In this document: one piece after another, positions 10,239 to 22,800 of the stretch
Layout: each line of letters starts with the position of its first letter
How positions within the stretch are numbered: position 1 is the stretch's first letter
Source of the DNA: Bedellia somnulentella
Taxonomy: Eukaryota > Arthropoda > Insecta > Lepidoptera > Bedelliidae
DNA length: 64,000 nt
Reading direction: 5' to 3'
Assembly: GCA_963576735.1 (NCBI GenBank)
Contig: OY755178.1
Location: forward strand, 10,292,001-10,356,000
Program-made: the position numbers and the translations under genes
Notes under the pieces: model-generated
What the model was told of the DNA's origin: nothing
Databases searched by the model: none
The model's input: only the letters and a program-made list of their open reading frames with translations

Positions 10239-10784
10239 CACAAACTACAAATATTGGATAAATTAAACAGATTACATGAATTTCCACAGTTTTGTATATA
10301 GATTTTTACAAAATAGGTTGTAAATCAATAATTTTATAACGGAATACCATAAATCAGTAAATAGGAAAATATAGTACATTGTTCTCTTTGTTTGCAATAC
10401 ATGCTGCACTTTCAAAATATTATTTAGTTTCTATAGCGATGGTTATAACAATTATTTATAACGTAGTTTGTCTGCGATATGCAATCTTACCTTATCTTTG
10501 TATTCAACTTTTTTGAATTAGACCACTAACTAAAAAAGAATGAAAATAAGCACAAGGCTAATGAAGACGAAATAACTTGGAAATAACTCAACAAACTCAA
10601 ACAAATAAAATGTTTTCTTTGAAATTGAACTGACATGATAATGACATTTGATTTTGACATTGACACAACTGTGATGTCAGTATCTGATTTTCAAAAGAAG
10701 CACAAAACAACGCATAAATCGCAGTTTTAATAAAATTAAACGCTTAGGCTCGATAACAAAAGTTTTAGTGCATTTTATTCCATT
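10239..10784. other. Upstream region of the unknown gene
   Basis: The promoter of the minus-strand gene should lie here. I see no TATA box at a convincing distance and no coding region. TGACAT-type words recur near 10630-10680 (GACATGATAATGACATTTGA and following). Confidence 0.3.
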
Positions 10785-10872
10785 ACATACATACATACAT
10801 ATACTCACGGCTGTAAATCCCTACAAGGGGTAGCCAGAGCTGAGGAAGTAGAAGTTCCTCGGCGACTTTTGG
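10785..10872 (-). repeat. Family S1 tail fragment
   Basis: ACATACATACATACATATAC microsatellite followed by CTCACGGCTGTAAATCCC and the AGCCAGAGC block. Confidence 0.65.
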
Positions 10873-10874
10873 CA

Positions 10875-11117
10875 GTTTTATTCAAATAATTGCCTTTGTT
10901 TAATTCACGTGTCACAGTATTTGTCACCAAACTCTTGCAAAATGGCTGAACCGATTTCAATAAGATTTTGCATACATGTTCGGTAGGTCTGAGAATAGGT
11001 TTATAGCTATTTTTTATTTTTATACTACTAAAGTATAAGCGTTGACAACCCCTATCATTTTATTTCATAGACGAGAAATATATTATGTGGCAAATCAACG
11101 TTTGCCGGATCAGCTAG
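10875..11117 (+). mobile_element. Non-autonomous Helitron-like element, 3' end
   Basis: It ends with a hairpin (GGCAAA ... TTTGCC) seven bases before a terminal CTAG followed by T, the classical Helitron 3' structure. The internal words GGCTGAACCGATTT and TTTGCATACATGTTCG are typical of lepidopteran non-autonomous Helitrons. The 5' end (expected TC after A) was not located. Confidence 0.6.
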
Positions 11118-11835
11118 TATTCAATAAAAATACTGATAGTTATTGAAAGTGATATTTTATAAAATTCATATTTACGATACTGATATACAGTCATGAAGCG
11201 AAATAGGATTAGTGTGGTTAAATATTTTTAACAAGTAATAATTTTTAATATAAATATAGGAAATATAATATTTGTGGATAGTGGCGGAATACGAAAATGC
11301 CCTGATTAGTTTCCAAATTTCAATTTAGATCAAATTTAAGTTGTCTATTCCTGTGAATCAAGGTTATTACTGTGAATTATCAGAATCGCCACATTTCAGG
11401 CAAAATTATTTTCTGCCAAAACACTGATTGTGCGAACAAGAGAAAAATGGTCACAGAGAAAAAGTCTCACTCAGAATATCCGGTTTTGTCTGTGGTCTTC
11501 GTGATTCCCCGAGCATAGAGAAATAGTTAAACTTACTCACGTATTAGATGGGTTTACACCTTTGACTATAGACAGAGCGATGTTACGTCATCCATTTTTT
11601 TAAAAAGAGAAGCCCTTATTTAAGTTCGTATATGTTAAAAAGAGACACAAATCTTTATTGTCATCTCTATCGCGTAACCCGTTTTGTTGATGTCACACTT
11701 TTAAATTGTGACAAACAAAGCGTCGACTTGTGAGCAATTTTGGTTTTCTTTTGATTTTGAGAAAGATTTTATGCATTTGGATATTGTTATTGTGACAAAA
11801 GAGACTCCATTAGTCAAGTTATTATTTAGAGAGGT

Positions 11836-12430
11836 ATGGTTGGGTGTAGCGTGCTTGGCTGCGGAAGCCGCAGCGAAAAACACATCGAAGGATTGACTTT
11901 CTACATGTGAGTGAGTTTTGTATTGTTTTTCTGTATTGCGCGATCAGAAAACAAGTGATTCAAATGTTAATTACGTTGAACTAGATTACTGGCATTTTCT
12001 TTAATTATTTTCATTATTTTGAGCAATTTTTTAATAGCATAACCTAAAAATATGCAGTATCTCAGTGTTCCCATAATTCACGTTTTCATACTATCCTGTC
12101 GTTAGGATAAAATTTTCAAATTAGTAAACTGATGTTAATGAGTGAGTATATTATGTATTTCGTCGCGCTATAGCGACGCTGAATGATTTCCAATTGTTAT
12201 CTACGGAATTAGTAAGAAATAAATTTGTTATATTTATTTAATTTCTTCGTATTCATTACAGTTTTCCTAAAGACCCGAATCTACGAGAAAAATGGATTGC
12301 GGCCACTGGAAGATGCTATTGGAAACCAACCAAAGTTTTGAGGCATACTATAAAATCGAAAGGCTACTCGTTTTTGTCCAAAGACAAAGCTTTGGCTCAA
12401 ATGGTCGCACGCAGTTGTTTTGAAAAAGAA
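11836..12430 (+). pseudogene. THAP-domain remnant of P-like transposase, copy 1
   Basis: Exon 1 (11836-11906) reads MVGCSVLGCGSRSEKHIEGL then TFY. The donor is GTGAGT. After an intron, the acceptor ATTACAG at 12261 leads to FPKDPNLREKWIAATGR, then WKPTK. This gives the THAP pattern Cys-x4-Cys, 'F..FPKDP', Trp and Pro. The second metal-ligand pair (Cys-x2-His before HF) is not seen in any frame, and the frame ends after about 60 more codons. No DDE catalytic part follows, so the element is non-autonomous. Confidence 0.7.
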
Positions 12431-12555
12431 TTTAGGTAAAAGAATATTTCCGACATTAAACGACCACATCAGAGCCACCTTTGAAAACCACCTTGTGCTA
12501 TTAATAAAGGCTATAGCTTTAAAATGAAGTGGAATACATTTAATATTTATTTTAG

Positions 12556-13106
12556 ATGACCAATATACCAGTGGAAACCAACTGGGTGATAAAGAGACAA
12601 ACCATGATGATTCTTGCATAATAACATCAATGGATATAATAGGTAATGAATATTATTACTCATTGTTTAATCTGTTTAAAAGAAATAGTAATATTATTTA
12701 TACATTTATTCTTATCATTGCCTCAACAGATGACCAGGAAGTAGTAGTGACAAACACAAATGAAGAGCAAGCCTCAAACAACCCTTCAAAATCTACTTCA
12801 ATTTCAGCTGGTATTTTTTCAAATGTTTACATCTAAAATTGTCCAAAATAAATAAATCTATTTATTAAAAGACAAATTAATTAGATCTTTATTTCATATT
12901 TCAGCATCCAAAGGAAGAAAACCCAAAGAAAAAATTACCAATGCAAAGCAACAATATTTCAAAACCAAATTAAAAAATGCAAAAGTGGAGCAAAGGAGCA
13001 AAGGTTCTTAATTAATAGAAATAAAATGGAATTAAATAAATATAAACTAGAAATCACAATTTTAAAATTGAAGTTACAAAAAATTAAATTACCAAGAACA
13101 CATTAG
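12556..13106 (+). pseudogene. Harbinger accessory (Myb/SANT-type) protein, 3' exons only
   Basis: Three short in-phase exon pieces (12556-12642, 12730-12810, 12905-13106) encode an acidic Ser/Asn-rich linker (DDQEVVVTNTNEEQASNN) and a basic segment (SKGRKPKEKITNAKQQYF). After one frameshift a Lys/Leu-rich coiled-coil tail follows (LEITILKLKLQKIKL). This layout matches the C-terminal part of the second protein of PIF/Harbinger elements, which helps the nuclease enter the nucleus and bind the ends. The N-terminal DNA-binding domain is deleted. Confidence 0.5.
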
Positions 13107-13139
13107 ATATTTTTATAATATTTTCTTAGATAGTTTTGT

Positions 13140-13185
13140 ATAGTGTAGGCATAGAATAGCACCACCCCATTTCTTCTTCACTGAG
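13140..13185 (+). repeat. Family S1-like head scrap
   Basis: GTAGGCATAGAATAGCACCA then CCCCATTTCTTC. Very short. Confidence 0.35.
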
Positions 13186-13564
13186 TATATGAAGTATGTT
13201 AGTACTATGCTTTTGAAAATGAAAAAAATATAAGATCATTTGCTTTATTGTTACATATTATGTCAAGTAAGCGTATAGCTGAGCTACATAACTGCTTGAC
13301 CATTTTTTTTATTTTTAGTTAGAAATTTAAAACTTGTTCTTAGTAATATTTTTTATTGAAATAATATATGATTAAAATATACCTAAGAAGATTGTTACTC
13401 TAGTTTTTACGTGAAAGAAGGCTGATTTATCAATGTTATTATAATTTGACTGATTCATGGCTGTGATCTATGATCTATATAAGATGATTGTTACTCTGCT
13501 ATTTAAGTTTAATAATATATAATCAGTTTGATTTATACATGCTACATTTGGCTTTGATCTGAGT

Positions 13565-14832
13565 TCAATTCAGTGTATTAGAAAAATTAAAAGCATTTTT
13601 AAATTGTAAAGTGTGTATTAATGACCATGTTTCGCACTGAAAGTTTTGCATGTTATCAACCCCTACTAGAGGTTGTGTTGCAGGCTCTTCCTCAAAAGGC
13701 AAAACTTCATCCACTTCTATTAATTCGTCTTGCCTGGCTATAGCAACATTGTGCAATACAGCACATGCCACAATAATTGGTGGGATATTTTTTATTTTTA
13801 GGCCCATGCCATTTTGTAGACATGGGAACCTTCGTTTTAACACACCATAGAGCCTCTCGACTGGATTTCTTGAGCTTATTTGGGCCTTGTTATATGCTTC
13901 TTCAGCTGGTGTATTTGGATTTTGTATGGGAGTTAATAAATAAGGGCGACATGGGTATCCACTATCTCCAAGGAGCAACATGTTACCAAAATCTCCTCGC
14001 TCAAATTGAGCACACAATGGGGAATCATTAAAAATAGTACTATCATGTACTGATCCTGGCCACCTGGCTATAATATTCCTTATCCGTAGATTGGCGTCAC
14101 ATACTGTTTGAATATTCAAAGAAAAATAGCCTTTTCTGTTTCTGTATACTTCAGACTCGGCACCACCTAAAAGTTAATAATAAATCATTACATCATGGAA
14201 ATAATAAATCATTATTTTAAAGCACAGTTTTTACTTTAAACAACAACATTATATTAACTGAACATTTTCTTGTAAAATACCTAGTAATAAACTAATAAAA
14301 TATATTTTTTTAAAATAAATTTACTATTAATATTAAGCTTTCATTAAAACTACACACCTGGAGAGTTGATCTTTATGTGAGTGCAGTCTATAGCTCCCAC
14401 AACTCTGGGGAATCCAGCTATGGCATAAAAATCGTTTGCCACATCCATTACCTCTTCTGGTCTTGGCATATTTATATGTAACTGCCTCATGCTTGCTATT
14501 CTAGCAGTCACCCTATGAACAATACGGTGAACAGTGGGTTGTTCCACATGGAATATGTCTCCTATTACTCTTTGGTAACTGCCAGTAGCATAATAACGCA
14601 GGGTTATCAATATTTGGTCCACAGGCTGTACGGCTCTATTACGCCTTGTTACAGGTTGGATTGTATGTCCAAAGACAGACTCCAGGTATAAAACTGTATC
14701 TTTCGACAATCGAAACCGCACACGGAAATCTGCTTCGTTATAATACTCGAAAGCATTTAACTTCGCCTCATTTCTTCTAGGCACATTAGGCCTTTCGTCA
14801 TCTGACAAGGAGGATAATGATGATAAGGACAT
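13565..14832 (-). CDS. HARBI1-type PIF/Harbinger transposase, apparently intact
   Basis: Two exons: 14358-14832 (ATG at 14832) and 13565-14166. The intron uses donor GTGTGT and acceptor CTTTTAG; the joint frame is 358 codons plus stop, normal for the family. The N-terminal third holds the helix-turn-helix-like 'LITLRYYATGSYQRVIGD' region. DDE_4 nuclease residues are visible as Asp149 (VGAIDCTHIKINSP), Asp226 (LLGDSGYP) and Glu262 (SRNPVERLYGVLKRRFP). GSVHDS and the C-terminal HNVAI helix are also present. No stop or frameshift is seen, so the protein may still be active, though its element lacks one end. It is transcribed opposite to the accessory relic. Confidence 0.9.
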
Positions 14833-15744
14833 TTTTCACTTTACTTCACTGATATTTATTACGATTTAAAAGACCTCGCAACCACTCTCAATTGTAACAA
14901 CTACTCAGCTGGTTTGACAGATAAATCGCGTTAATTTGCGTTTGAGTATGCGAATTTTTCGCTGATTTATGTTTAACTACCACTTATTTTAAGTTCCACT
15001 TAAATTTAACAGAAGCTTTTAACTCACATTTGAGTATACGAATTTTGAGTTTAACGGCGTCTCAATAGTTTAAGATGCCATTAAATATTTAATTGACGTT
15101 TGAGTATTCGGCTGTTAGATGTACGAATACATCATCTTCTGAAAAATGTGACTGAAATAGACGAAAGAATTCGAAATTTTCACACGAAACTGATTTTGTT
15201 TAAAGGTCAATAGTAAATAATGCAATAAAACTCATGTATAAAATAGTGCTGTCTTTTATTTTTCAAAATACAAACATAGACCCCACTATACCCATGACCC
15301 GTATGATATTTACATAGCTTGCACTTATGGAACAGCTGATTTTTTTTTGTCCAGTAACAAGGTTAGTCCCGTACAAAAAATTATTCGTAATCATGGGAAG
15401 ATTCATCCCTGAAAGTTAGTATATGCTTTGGATTTCACGGTGTATTGAACATCAGTATAAATGGCAAAATTAAACAAAAAATATTGTATAATACTAGGAG
15501 CAAGTATGTATAATTATATGATTGCAGGAAATAATATAGTAAACAGTAAACCTTCAATTAAACAATAAATTGACGTAATCAATTTTAAATTAAAAAGTAG
15601 CTTTTAGAATGATTATTACAGTATTTTGGGGTAATTGTTTTCTAGTGATCGCAACATTACAGGGAAAAATATTGCTTTCTAAAAGGGGTACGCTCCCGTT
15701 GCATTATAACTCTGTCTATAGTGTTTATAGTCAAAGGTTTACAC

Positions 15745-16651
15745 TATCAAAGTTATATTTTTTTAGTGTTCTCTATGTTTCATAAGCATTTAAATTTAAT
15801 GAATACAGTTTATAAAGAGTAAATATGTAAGATTATTAGCTATAACAATATTGATATTTCATTAACAGGAGCACGGCTACAAGTAGGATACAAAACATTG
15901 GGAGTTAAATCATAAGTTGGGCTTTTTCTTTCTGTAGTTTTTATTAAAACGATTATTGTTTACTTAACTTTAATTTGTGTGAGTCCACTTTGTAGTCCTT
16001 TTTCACCACAAAGATTAGCTTATAGTACAAAACTGTTTAAAATAGTCTTTGTCCTTACTTTAGCTTAATCCATGAAATTCATCATCATATCAAGAATCTC
16101 CACATTCACATTGGGCCACCCACAGCCATCGATGATGATCGATGATTGGAGGCATGCAGTGGATACTAATATTCACTGCCTACGTCCGAATGATACACAC
16201 ATTTTTGAAGGAGATATGGGGCATCTGCTTTCTGCTTGGCATCCCGAAATTCAGAATAGAAGTTGCGCTTAGCTACCCTGTTAATGGATATGCGGGAGAC
16301 ATAGCCTGTCCACCGCAGCTGTCGCTGCATCATATAGGCCAACATTTGCCCTTCCTAGGACTTTCGTGTTGTAAACCTGATGAGACCAGCGAATGTTTAT
16401 AATGTCCCGCAAGCATTATAGAATGTGCATCCAATGTCCGAATCTGTTTATGGTTAATGTTAGTCTTCCAGGCTCAAACAGAAATAATTTACCAATAGTC
16501 GTCTATAAAAACTTTGGAATTTTCTCATTGGTCCGTTTGAAACATATTCGACCAATGAGCGCGCGCGGTTGTCTGGAAATTTGACAAGGGCTTCGCCGCA
16601 TTTGAATGTACATTTTTCTTTTTCAGGAACAATTTGGTACTTAATAGAATG
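15745..16651. other. Intergenic, no recognised gene
   Basis: Two overlapping open stretches at 16072-16402 and 16393-16584 carry no motif I know. GC content near 16090-16400 is higher than around it, which may mark an old element. Confidence 0.3.
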
Positions 16652-17190
16652 ACTGGAATCTGGATCCGTTTCGCCGCATTTTCAGGGCCCCATTCGAGAA
16701 CCTCTGGATAGGATTAAAACACTGAAATCGTCACCTAGAAATTCGTTATCACACACTTGAAATCCAAAATTTCAAATCACTATAGTAACGAAATACTAAT
16801 TAAAGTTGTCGCCAGATTGAAAATTGCTCGCGAGCGAATCAATTCAATCTCGTAACTGACACATTTGCGCGCGCTTTTATTCCAATATATCCCACCAAAA
16901 ACATTCTGTAAAAATATTAGCCAAGTCTCGTTAGAGCTGCTTGTTTATCTATAAAAAGTAATGAAATCTCTAAAATAAGTGGAGCCAAGTCTAAGGTTCC
17001 TTACTGCGATGTCGAAAATGCGAAACTTTGCATTAGCTTAACTTCGAAATTAATTGATCTACCGACTTGAAATTTTGGATTTCAAGTGTGTGATAACGAA
17101 CTTCTAGGTGACGATTTCAGCGTTTTAATCCTATCCAGAGGTTCTCGAATGGGGCCCTGAAAATGCGGCGAAACGGATCCAGATTCCAGT
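16652..17190. mobile_element. MITE with about 120-bp inverted repeats
   Basis: ACTGGAATCTGGATCCGTTT at 16652 and its reverse complement ending at 17190 extend inward about 120 bp with few differences (for example A/G in the GCTGAAATCG region). The centre of about 300 bp is unique and non-coding. No target duplication is apparent. Confidence 0.7.
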
Positions 17191-17278
17191 GTGTGGACCT
17201 TCAATTTGATACCTGAACCAATTTTCTAGCTCTTAGCATCGCGACACAGGCTGGTTCACAAAATCCACCCTTATATAA

Positions 17279-17472
17279 AGAGCTTATTCCATTTGTCTGA
17301 ATGAAGACGTCTGAGAGCCACAGAATCTGAATTCAGACTAGTGGAATAACGTTCAGAACACTAGGCTTCTGAAAAGTAGACAAATTTGTGTAGTTGAATA
17401 ACAAGCGTCTGCGGCAGTAACTTCGAAGGACGTCTGAATTCAGAAACGACAAAGTGTAATGGAATAAGCTCT
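17279..17472. mobile_element. Harbinger-type MITE with AGAGCTTATTCC ends
   Basis: The ends AGAGCTTATTCC and GGAATAAGCTCT are perfect inverted repeats. TAA is duplicated at 17276-17278 and 17473-17475. A longer relative is at 60098-61725 with TTA. A 3-bp TWA duplication is the PIF/Harbinger hallmark. Confidence 0.8.
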
Positions 17473-17475
17473 TAA

Positions 17476-18570
17476 GGATAGGTTAAACTTACTAGCCTAT
17501 TATGTATATTTTTAAAATTATATTCCGGAAATCAAACCCGTGACCCCAGGGGATCATAAACCAAAGGTTTTACATACGAAATTAGTACTACGAAGTCAGA
17601 TACACTTGTGTAAATAGAAACCTTTTGTCGATGTCGATACTTATTCATTATGCAAACCAAAACAAAACTAGCACTAGTTTTTCCATATGATTATTATACT
17701 CGTTCGCCTCTATTCAACGCCTCCACTTTTAGCTAAGCTTATATACTAATAGTTGGTAGTCCATTCTATATGATGTAATGTAATGCCATTATTCGATCTG
17801 ATATAAATTTTCTTGGTCTTCATCGAAAAGTTTAATCGTAAGAACATAACCTTTTTCAACCATAAACATATTGTGAAAAGAACCATACATAACTCTGTGG
17901 TATAGATATATATTTTATAGATTTTGTGTCAAGGTGTGATTTTGTGTATTATTTCTGAATATAATGAAATTATATGAATATATGTATATTGTCTGCGAAA
18001 TGAGCTATTAATATAATAAGGTAAGAATGATAACTTTTTTTTTCCTTGTGTTAATTAAAACTGAGTAGTGTCCGCTTTAAAACTTTAATTATTCCCATAG
18101 ATGTCGTTAGAGAAGACTTAAGATTTTTGAGCTATGATTATAGGGCAATGTGGGTGAAGAGCTATAATCAATCATATTTTATTTTACCACGTATTCGTTC
18201 GTAAACTTCCAAAAGTTTTTGGAAATTTGAAGCGTTTCATACACCTTTGGGATTTATGACCGTTAATATATTTTAAGTTAAGTTACTTTGTTCATGAGAG
18301 TCTCTGCACTATTTTTGAAGGAGCAAGCAACTTTGAGCTGCATGTAATTTTATATTATCATAATTGCATTAATTTGTTTTACTGTCTATAAAACAAAATT
18401 TGTTTCTGAGTCACATAAACTTGTATATAGTTTGGTCATACATAAACATACATGTTGTTTATTTGTCAATAGTCAGAGTCAGTAATAGTGCGGTGAGGGA
18501 AACATCGTCAGAACACTCACATGTCTCACATTATATATGTTTTTATCATGGGTATAATTAACTATTTGTT
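17476..18570. other. Intergenic, nothing recognised
   Basis: AT-rich DNA, with an S2 scrap near 18490 (GTGAGGGAAACATCG). Confidence 0.3.
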
Positions 18571-18818
18571 ACATACATATACTCACGGCCATAAACCCCG
18601 GAAAGAGGTAGCCAGAGCTTCAGAGCTAGAAACTGCCTAGCCACATTTTGAAGTTTGTAGGGGAGAAGATAGTAGAAATAAAGTATATTTGGTGACTGGT
18701 CTCCAACCGCATCGCCCAAAAACCACTTTAAAAAGCCCCATACCCTTAGTCGCTTCTTACGACACCCGTGGGTAAAAAGGGTTAGTGAAATTCAAAGCCG
18801 GCACTACACGGCATTTAA
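18571..18818 (-). repeat. Family S1 copy
   Basis: Full-length minus copy from ACATACATATACTCACGGCC to GCCGGCACTACACGGC. Confidence 0.8.
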
Positions 18819-19064
18819 CTAGTTGTTGTATCCGACTTATATACTTTGATTTGTTTAATTTAACATCAATATGAGATTGTTTAAGAAATGTTGTATCTCT
18901 ATCCTAAACAAACATCAAATGTGTCTTCTATGTCTTTTTCTGTTTCATGAGTAACTAAAAAAAACTCATTTTAAAAAACACTGGTTTAATTAATAGTTTA
19001 CGTGCTTATAACCATAGTGGTAGAAATGATGAATTAGTCATTTAGTCAGGACAAAACAAAAGCA

Positions 19065-19252
19065 TACATACATAGAAAGAACCAGAGCTTGGGAATAAGA
19101 AATTCTTCAGCCCCTTTTGGAAGTTGAGTAGGAAAAGACTGTGCAGTAAATGTTTTTGGTAATGGGTATCCCACTACATTGCCCCAAAAATCACTTAAAA
19201 AGCCTCAATACCCTTAGTCGCTTCTTACGAACACCCACGGGAAAAACTACAC
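19065..19252 (-). repeat. Family S1 copy, damaged
   Basis: AAGAACCAGAGCTTGGGAAT to ACGAACACCCACGGG; the head is missing. Confidence 0.65.
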
Positions 19253-19656
19253 AGCTGACATAAACTAAAAAACAAGAATGACAGATATTTTACCACAAGT
19301 AATGTAGTGAGTAAAATAGTTTGTATGAATGTATTGTACCACACCAATTCGAATGAATACGTCCCACATCAAAATGTGTTATGCATTCTGTAAAATTAAC
19401 GCCAGAGTCGTGGCACAGACTGGAAAAACATTTTCTATTGATTCGTAAGCCAATTTGCGTTTATCATTAGGTATCTACCTTGAAATGATATAAGCGTTGC
19501 GACAATGTTTATATACAACGGTTATTGTTTTCGACCTGCCATTCCAGTTGCATCGGCCATCAGCGCTCACCGCTGATTAAAATTAACGTTAACAGTGCGA
19601 TTATTTACAGTGAGCTGCCTGTACGAATCTCACGGTGGAATTGTGTAGTTATAAAA

Positions 19657-19674
19657 ATGGTTACCGATGATTGA
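19657..19674 (+). promoter_or_regulatory. Candidate upstream ORF before gene A
   Basis: ATGGTTACCGATGATTGA ends two bases before the gene A start codon. Gene B also has tiny ORFs just upstream (ATGTTGGAATGA at 41274). If transcribed, they could lower initiation at the main ATG. This assumes the 5' leader is continuous here. Confidence 0.3.
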
Positions 19675-19676
19675 AA

Positions 19677-19853
19677 ATGAGGTTCAGAGCGCATAGAAGG
19701 ATTCCTTTATTAATATTTTTTATATGCTCTACCTTGATATTGATATATTTCGTTTGTAAACGTGCATCGATTGAGGATTTTGAGGATGTGGACTTGAAAC
19801 CGATGCCAGAGACTAGTAGGATAATGTTGAAACAATTTTATCAGCAGCGAAAG
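19677..19853 (+). CDS. GT10 gene A, exon 1
   Basis: Residues 1-59: a basic cytoplasmic tip MRFRAHRR, the membrane anchor, and stem to FYQQRK. The donor is GTTTGT (phase 0). Confidence 0.85.
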
Positions 19854-22800
19854 GTTTGTATTACTTTTCTTATGTATATATCCCTATATATTAGGCTATT
19901 TTTCCGGAGGAGCCAACTTCTCAGCCAGTTTTGATAGTCTAAGAGTGAAACAATACAAAATAAGATCGTTTCTTCACGTGTCTCACTTCAATAGTCCTAT
20001 ATACCTGAAATATTTTTATGAAACTCTCGATCCTATATACCAAGACTACATCGTTATACTCATGTTTTCAACTTCTATAGCTATACAGCTAATATTAATT
20101 CGTTTTATAAAACTTTCTTGTATCGATATGTTATTTTTTTTAATCACTGTTTACCCCTCATGAACTTAGGCGTATAGATAGCATGTGTTTCTTCTAAGGG
20201 TTCTAGGTTGTAGGTAACTATTGAAGAAATAATTTTCGAATCAATTGAATTCAGGACAAATAAACACAGAAATAAATCTTTAATCTTTATAAAAATATGT
20301 TCTATCTCTGTCATCTTAATTTTCTTATACTTAATGTAGATAATAAAAAAATATTTCTAAGTGTGTATCTAAGCGCAAAACTTGAGAACGACTTAGCCGA
20401 TTTGACTGTTTTTTTTAAAGTGTTACTTTAAATTTTCAGAAAGTTCTTAGCTATAGAAAAAGTGGAAAAGTTGTGAGGATAATATTTAAAATATAGTTTT
20501 TTTCATCGCATGACAGAGATCCTCACCGGGTTGGCTAAATACTGCAATTTGATGAAATTCATCAAGTGAATGTTAAATGTTTGTCAGTACGAAATCTGTC
20601 GGGTCAGCTTTTCCTAAATAGAAATAGCCCGAGTGTTAAAATCAATAAATTTTCAGCCGGTTTAACCCCTGTTATCTAATATTTGTCTTTATAATCACTG
20701 TCGTATAAAATACTTTTTGCTGCAGTAAATGTGCAATAAAAAGTAAAATTTCTATTTTTAACTTAATAAAAGTAAAGCTTATCTTGTACAGTTTGCATTA
20801 GAATACAACTGTCTAATATTTGTTTGTACGATAAGATAAGATAGATTATTGTCGTATTTGGGTAATATGATTAAAACCCGTCACTTCACTTGCTTTTTTA
20901 TTTGATAAGATAGTGATAGCTATTCTAGTATTTCTAACAGGAAGTTGCTAATTATATATTATCGAATAAATGATTTAGTATGACATTCAACATTATAAAT
21001 TAACGTTACTTATAGCATCGGAAACATAAAAATGCTTTTATGTTAAACGTAGCCCGGAATATTATGTTTGTACTATAAACCCTTTATAAACCCCAAAACG
21101 GGTCAACCAAAGCTACGGAATAAAAAAAATTGCTAACCTTTTTGGATGGTGATACGCAAATTATTATTAAAATACTTATTTCCAACATCTCTAGTCACCT
21201 TTTAAGACATTCGTGAAAAAAATGTGATTATGGCTCTAATAGTAAGCAAACACCACACTACACAGATGTATAAAAACATAAAAACCGTGATAGTCAAATG
21301 GATAGGACAGCCGCCCATCATCAAACTGGTGTGGGTTAAAATCCCAGACGGGCCTACACCAATTCGTCGTTTCTGAACTCACATGTGTGATTATTTTTTC
21401 AAGGTTGTAAATGGTGAGGGATAAAACCCGGTTAATTTGTACATCATCTTTTGACGGCGTATTCGTACTTATCGGCGAGGGCTTGCCTCCTATCACAAGT
21501 ACATTGTCCAAGCAAAACGTGGGTACTGAGCACCATGTACTGATAATGTCATATGATGTTCAGAAGTATAAGTACCTACCTCTGCCAATCACTTCAGTCT
21601 TTGATGAAGTTTGTAATATAATTTCAGATCTTATACTTTGAAGTAAAGTAATTTGTGTCTTATCGCAAAATATTGTGACGATTTATAAATGAGAATTATG
21701 ACGAAGGAAAATGCCGTGAGAAAACTCATTCAAGTAACAAGTCAGGCAAATTTTAATTAGACAAAAATAATATGTTGCACAACCGAGATTTATGCGAGTC
21801 TACGTATTTAGTTTTCACAATTCGGGCGTCGATAACAATTGGTTATTACAAGTCATGGAATTCCATCGTCATGCATGATGTTTGAATAATTGCTTAGAAA
21901 ACAATTTCAGCTTAACTATCAATTGTTGACCTTGACCGAGAAAATGATTGTGGTCAGAACCAGCACCTCATTAGTCACTATTGTGTGCACTGGAAGAGAC
22001 ACGCAGCACGATCCTAGCTTCATCTAGATACAAAAACTTTGTTTGGTTGGAAAAACATTTATAAATACAATACATGTTGTGTAGTGTCGGCTTAGCATAG
22101 CACTACCCCTTTTCGTTCGGTGGGTGCACGTAAGAAGCGACTAACGGTATATGGGCCTTTAAGGGATTTTTGGGCGATGCGGTTGGAGACCCATCACCAA
22201 CAACCTTTGTCTCACCATCCTTTCCCCACTCAACTTTGGAAAAGTGGCTGAGGAATTTCTAATTTCTTAGCTCTGGCTACCCCTTCTAGGGATTTATAGC
22301 CGTGAGTATATGTATGCATGTATGTAAATACAATACAAAAATAAAATTGACGTGTGACGTGTTGACGTGAGTGTCACTACACTTAGAATGTCACAACGCC
22401 TTTCTATTCACTGGTGTTGTAAGAGACGACTTAGGATATTGGGGCATATTAAGCGATTTTTGGGCAATGCGGTTGGAGAACCGTGAGTATACGTATGTAT
22501 GTATGTTAGTAGTAGTATGACACAATACCCACGCATGGGTTTGTCCACGTGAAAGGGGTAGACTCGAAACTCGCAGTTTGCCTTTGAAGGTGAAAAGCAA
22601 ACTGTATGCCTATTCAGAGATTTCTATATATCCGACTCATACTTACTTACATATTATACTCACGGTTTTATATACAAAAAAGGAAGATTTTTGAGATTCA
22701 TAAATACAAATTATTCAAGGATTTTTTTAAATACAAAATATTCAAAGAAAGAAAGAGGTTATTTATTTAAAGCCTCTTACGGGGTACATACAGGGTTTTA

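Larger units (their letters stand above)
12526..15114 (-). mobile_element. PIF/Harbinger element 1, left end deleted
   Basis: The right end (plus coordinates) is a TIR reading inward CAGCCGAATACTCAAACG, abutting TTA (15115-15117). Three subterminal copies of a TTTGAGTATnCG word lie within 14940-15115. The left junction at about 12525 falls a few bases before the expected insertion point in the P-like element, so that end and its TIR are lost. It carries the two usual genes: a HARBI1-type nuclease (minus) and the 3' part of the accessory DNA-binding protein (plus). Confidence 0.75.
11560..15736 (+). mobile_element. P-element-like transposon, copy 1, interrupted by a Harbinger element
   Basis: The left end is CTTTGACTATAGACAGAGCG, the right end its inverted relative (TATAGTCAAAG). 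An exact 8-bp duplication GTTTACAC lies at 11552-11559 and 15737-15744. An 8-bp duplication plus a THAP exon fit the P superfamily. The element body matches copies 2 and 3 in inverted orientation. A Harbinger element (about 12526-15114) sits in the middle. Confidence 0.85.

Noticed and set aside
11836..12430. Host THAP-domain gene
   Set aside because: The same exons occur in three copies bounded by transposon ends and target duplications, and one has a stop at the first zinc cysteine.
16072..16584. Overlapping ORFs of 63-86 codons
   Set aside because: No recognised domain in either strand; left as unassigned old sequence.
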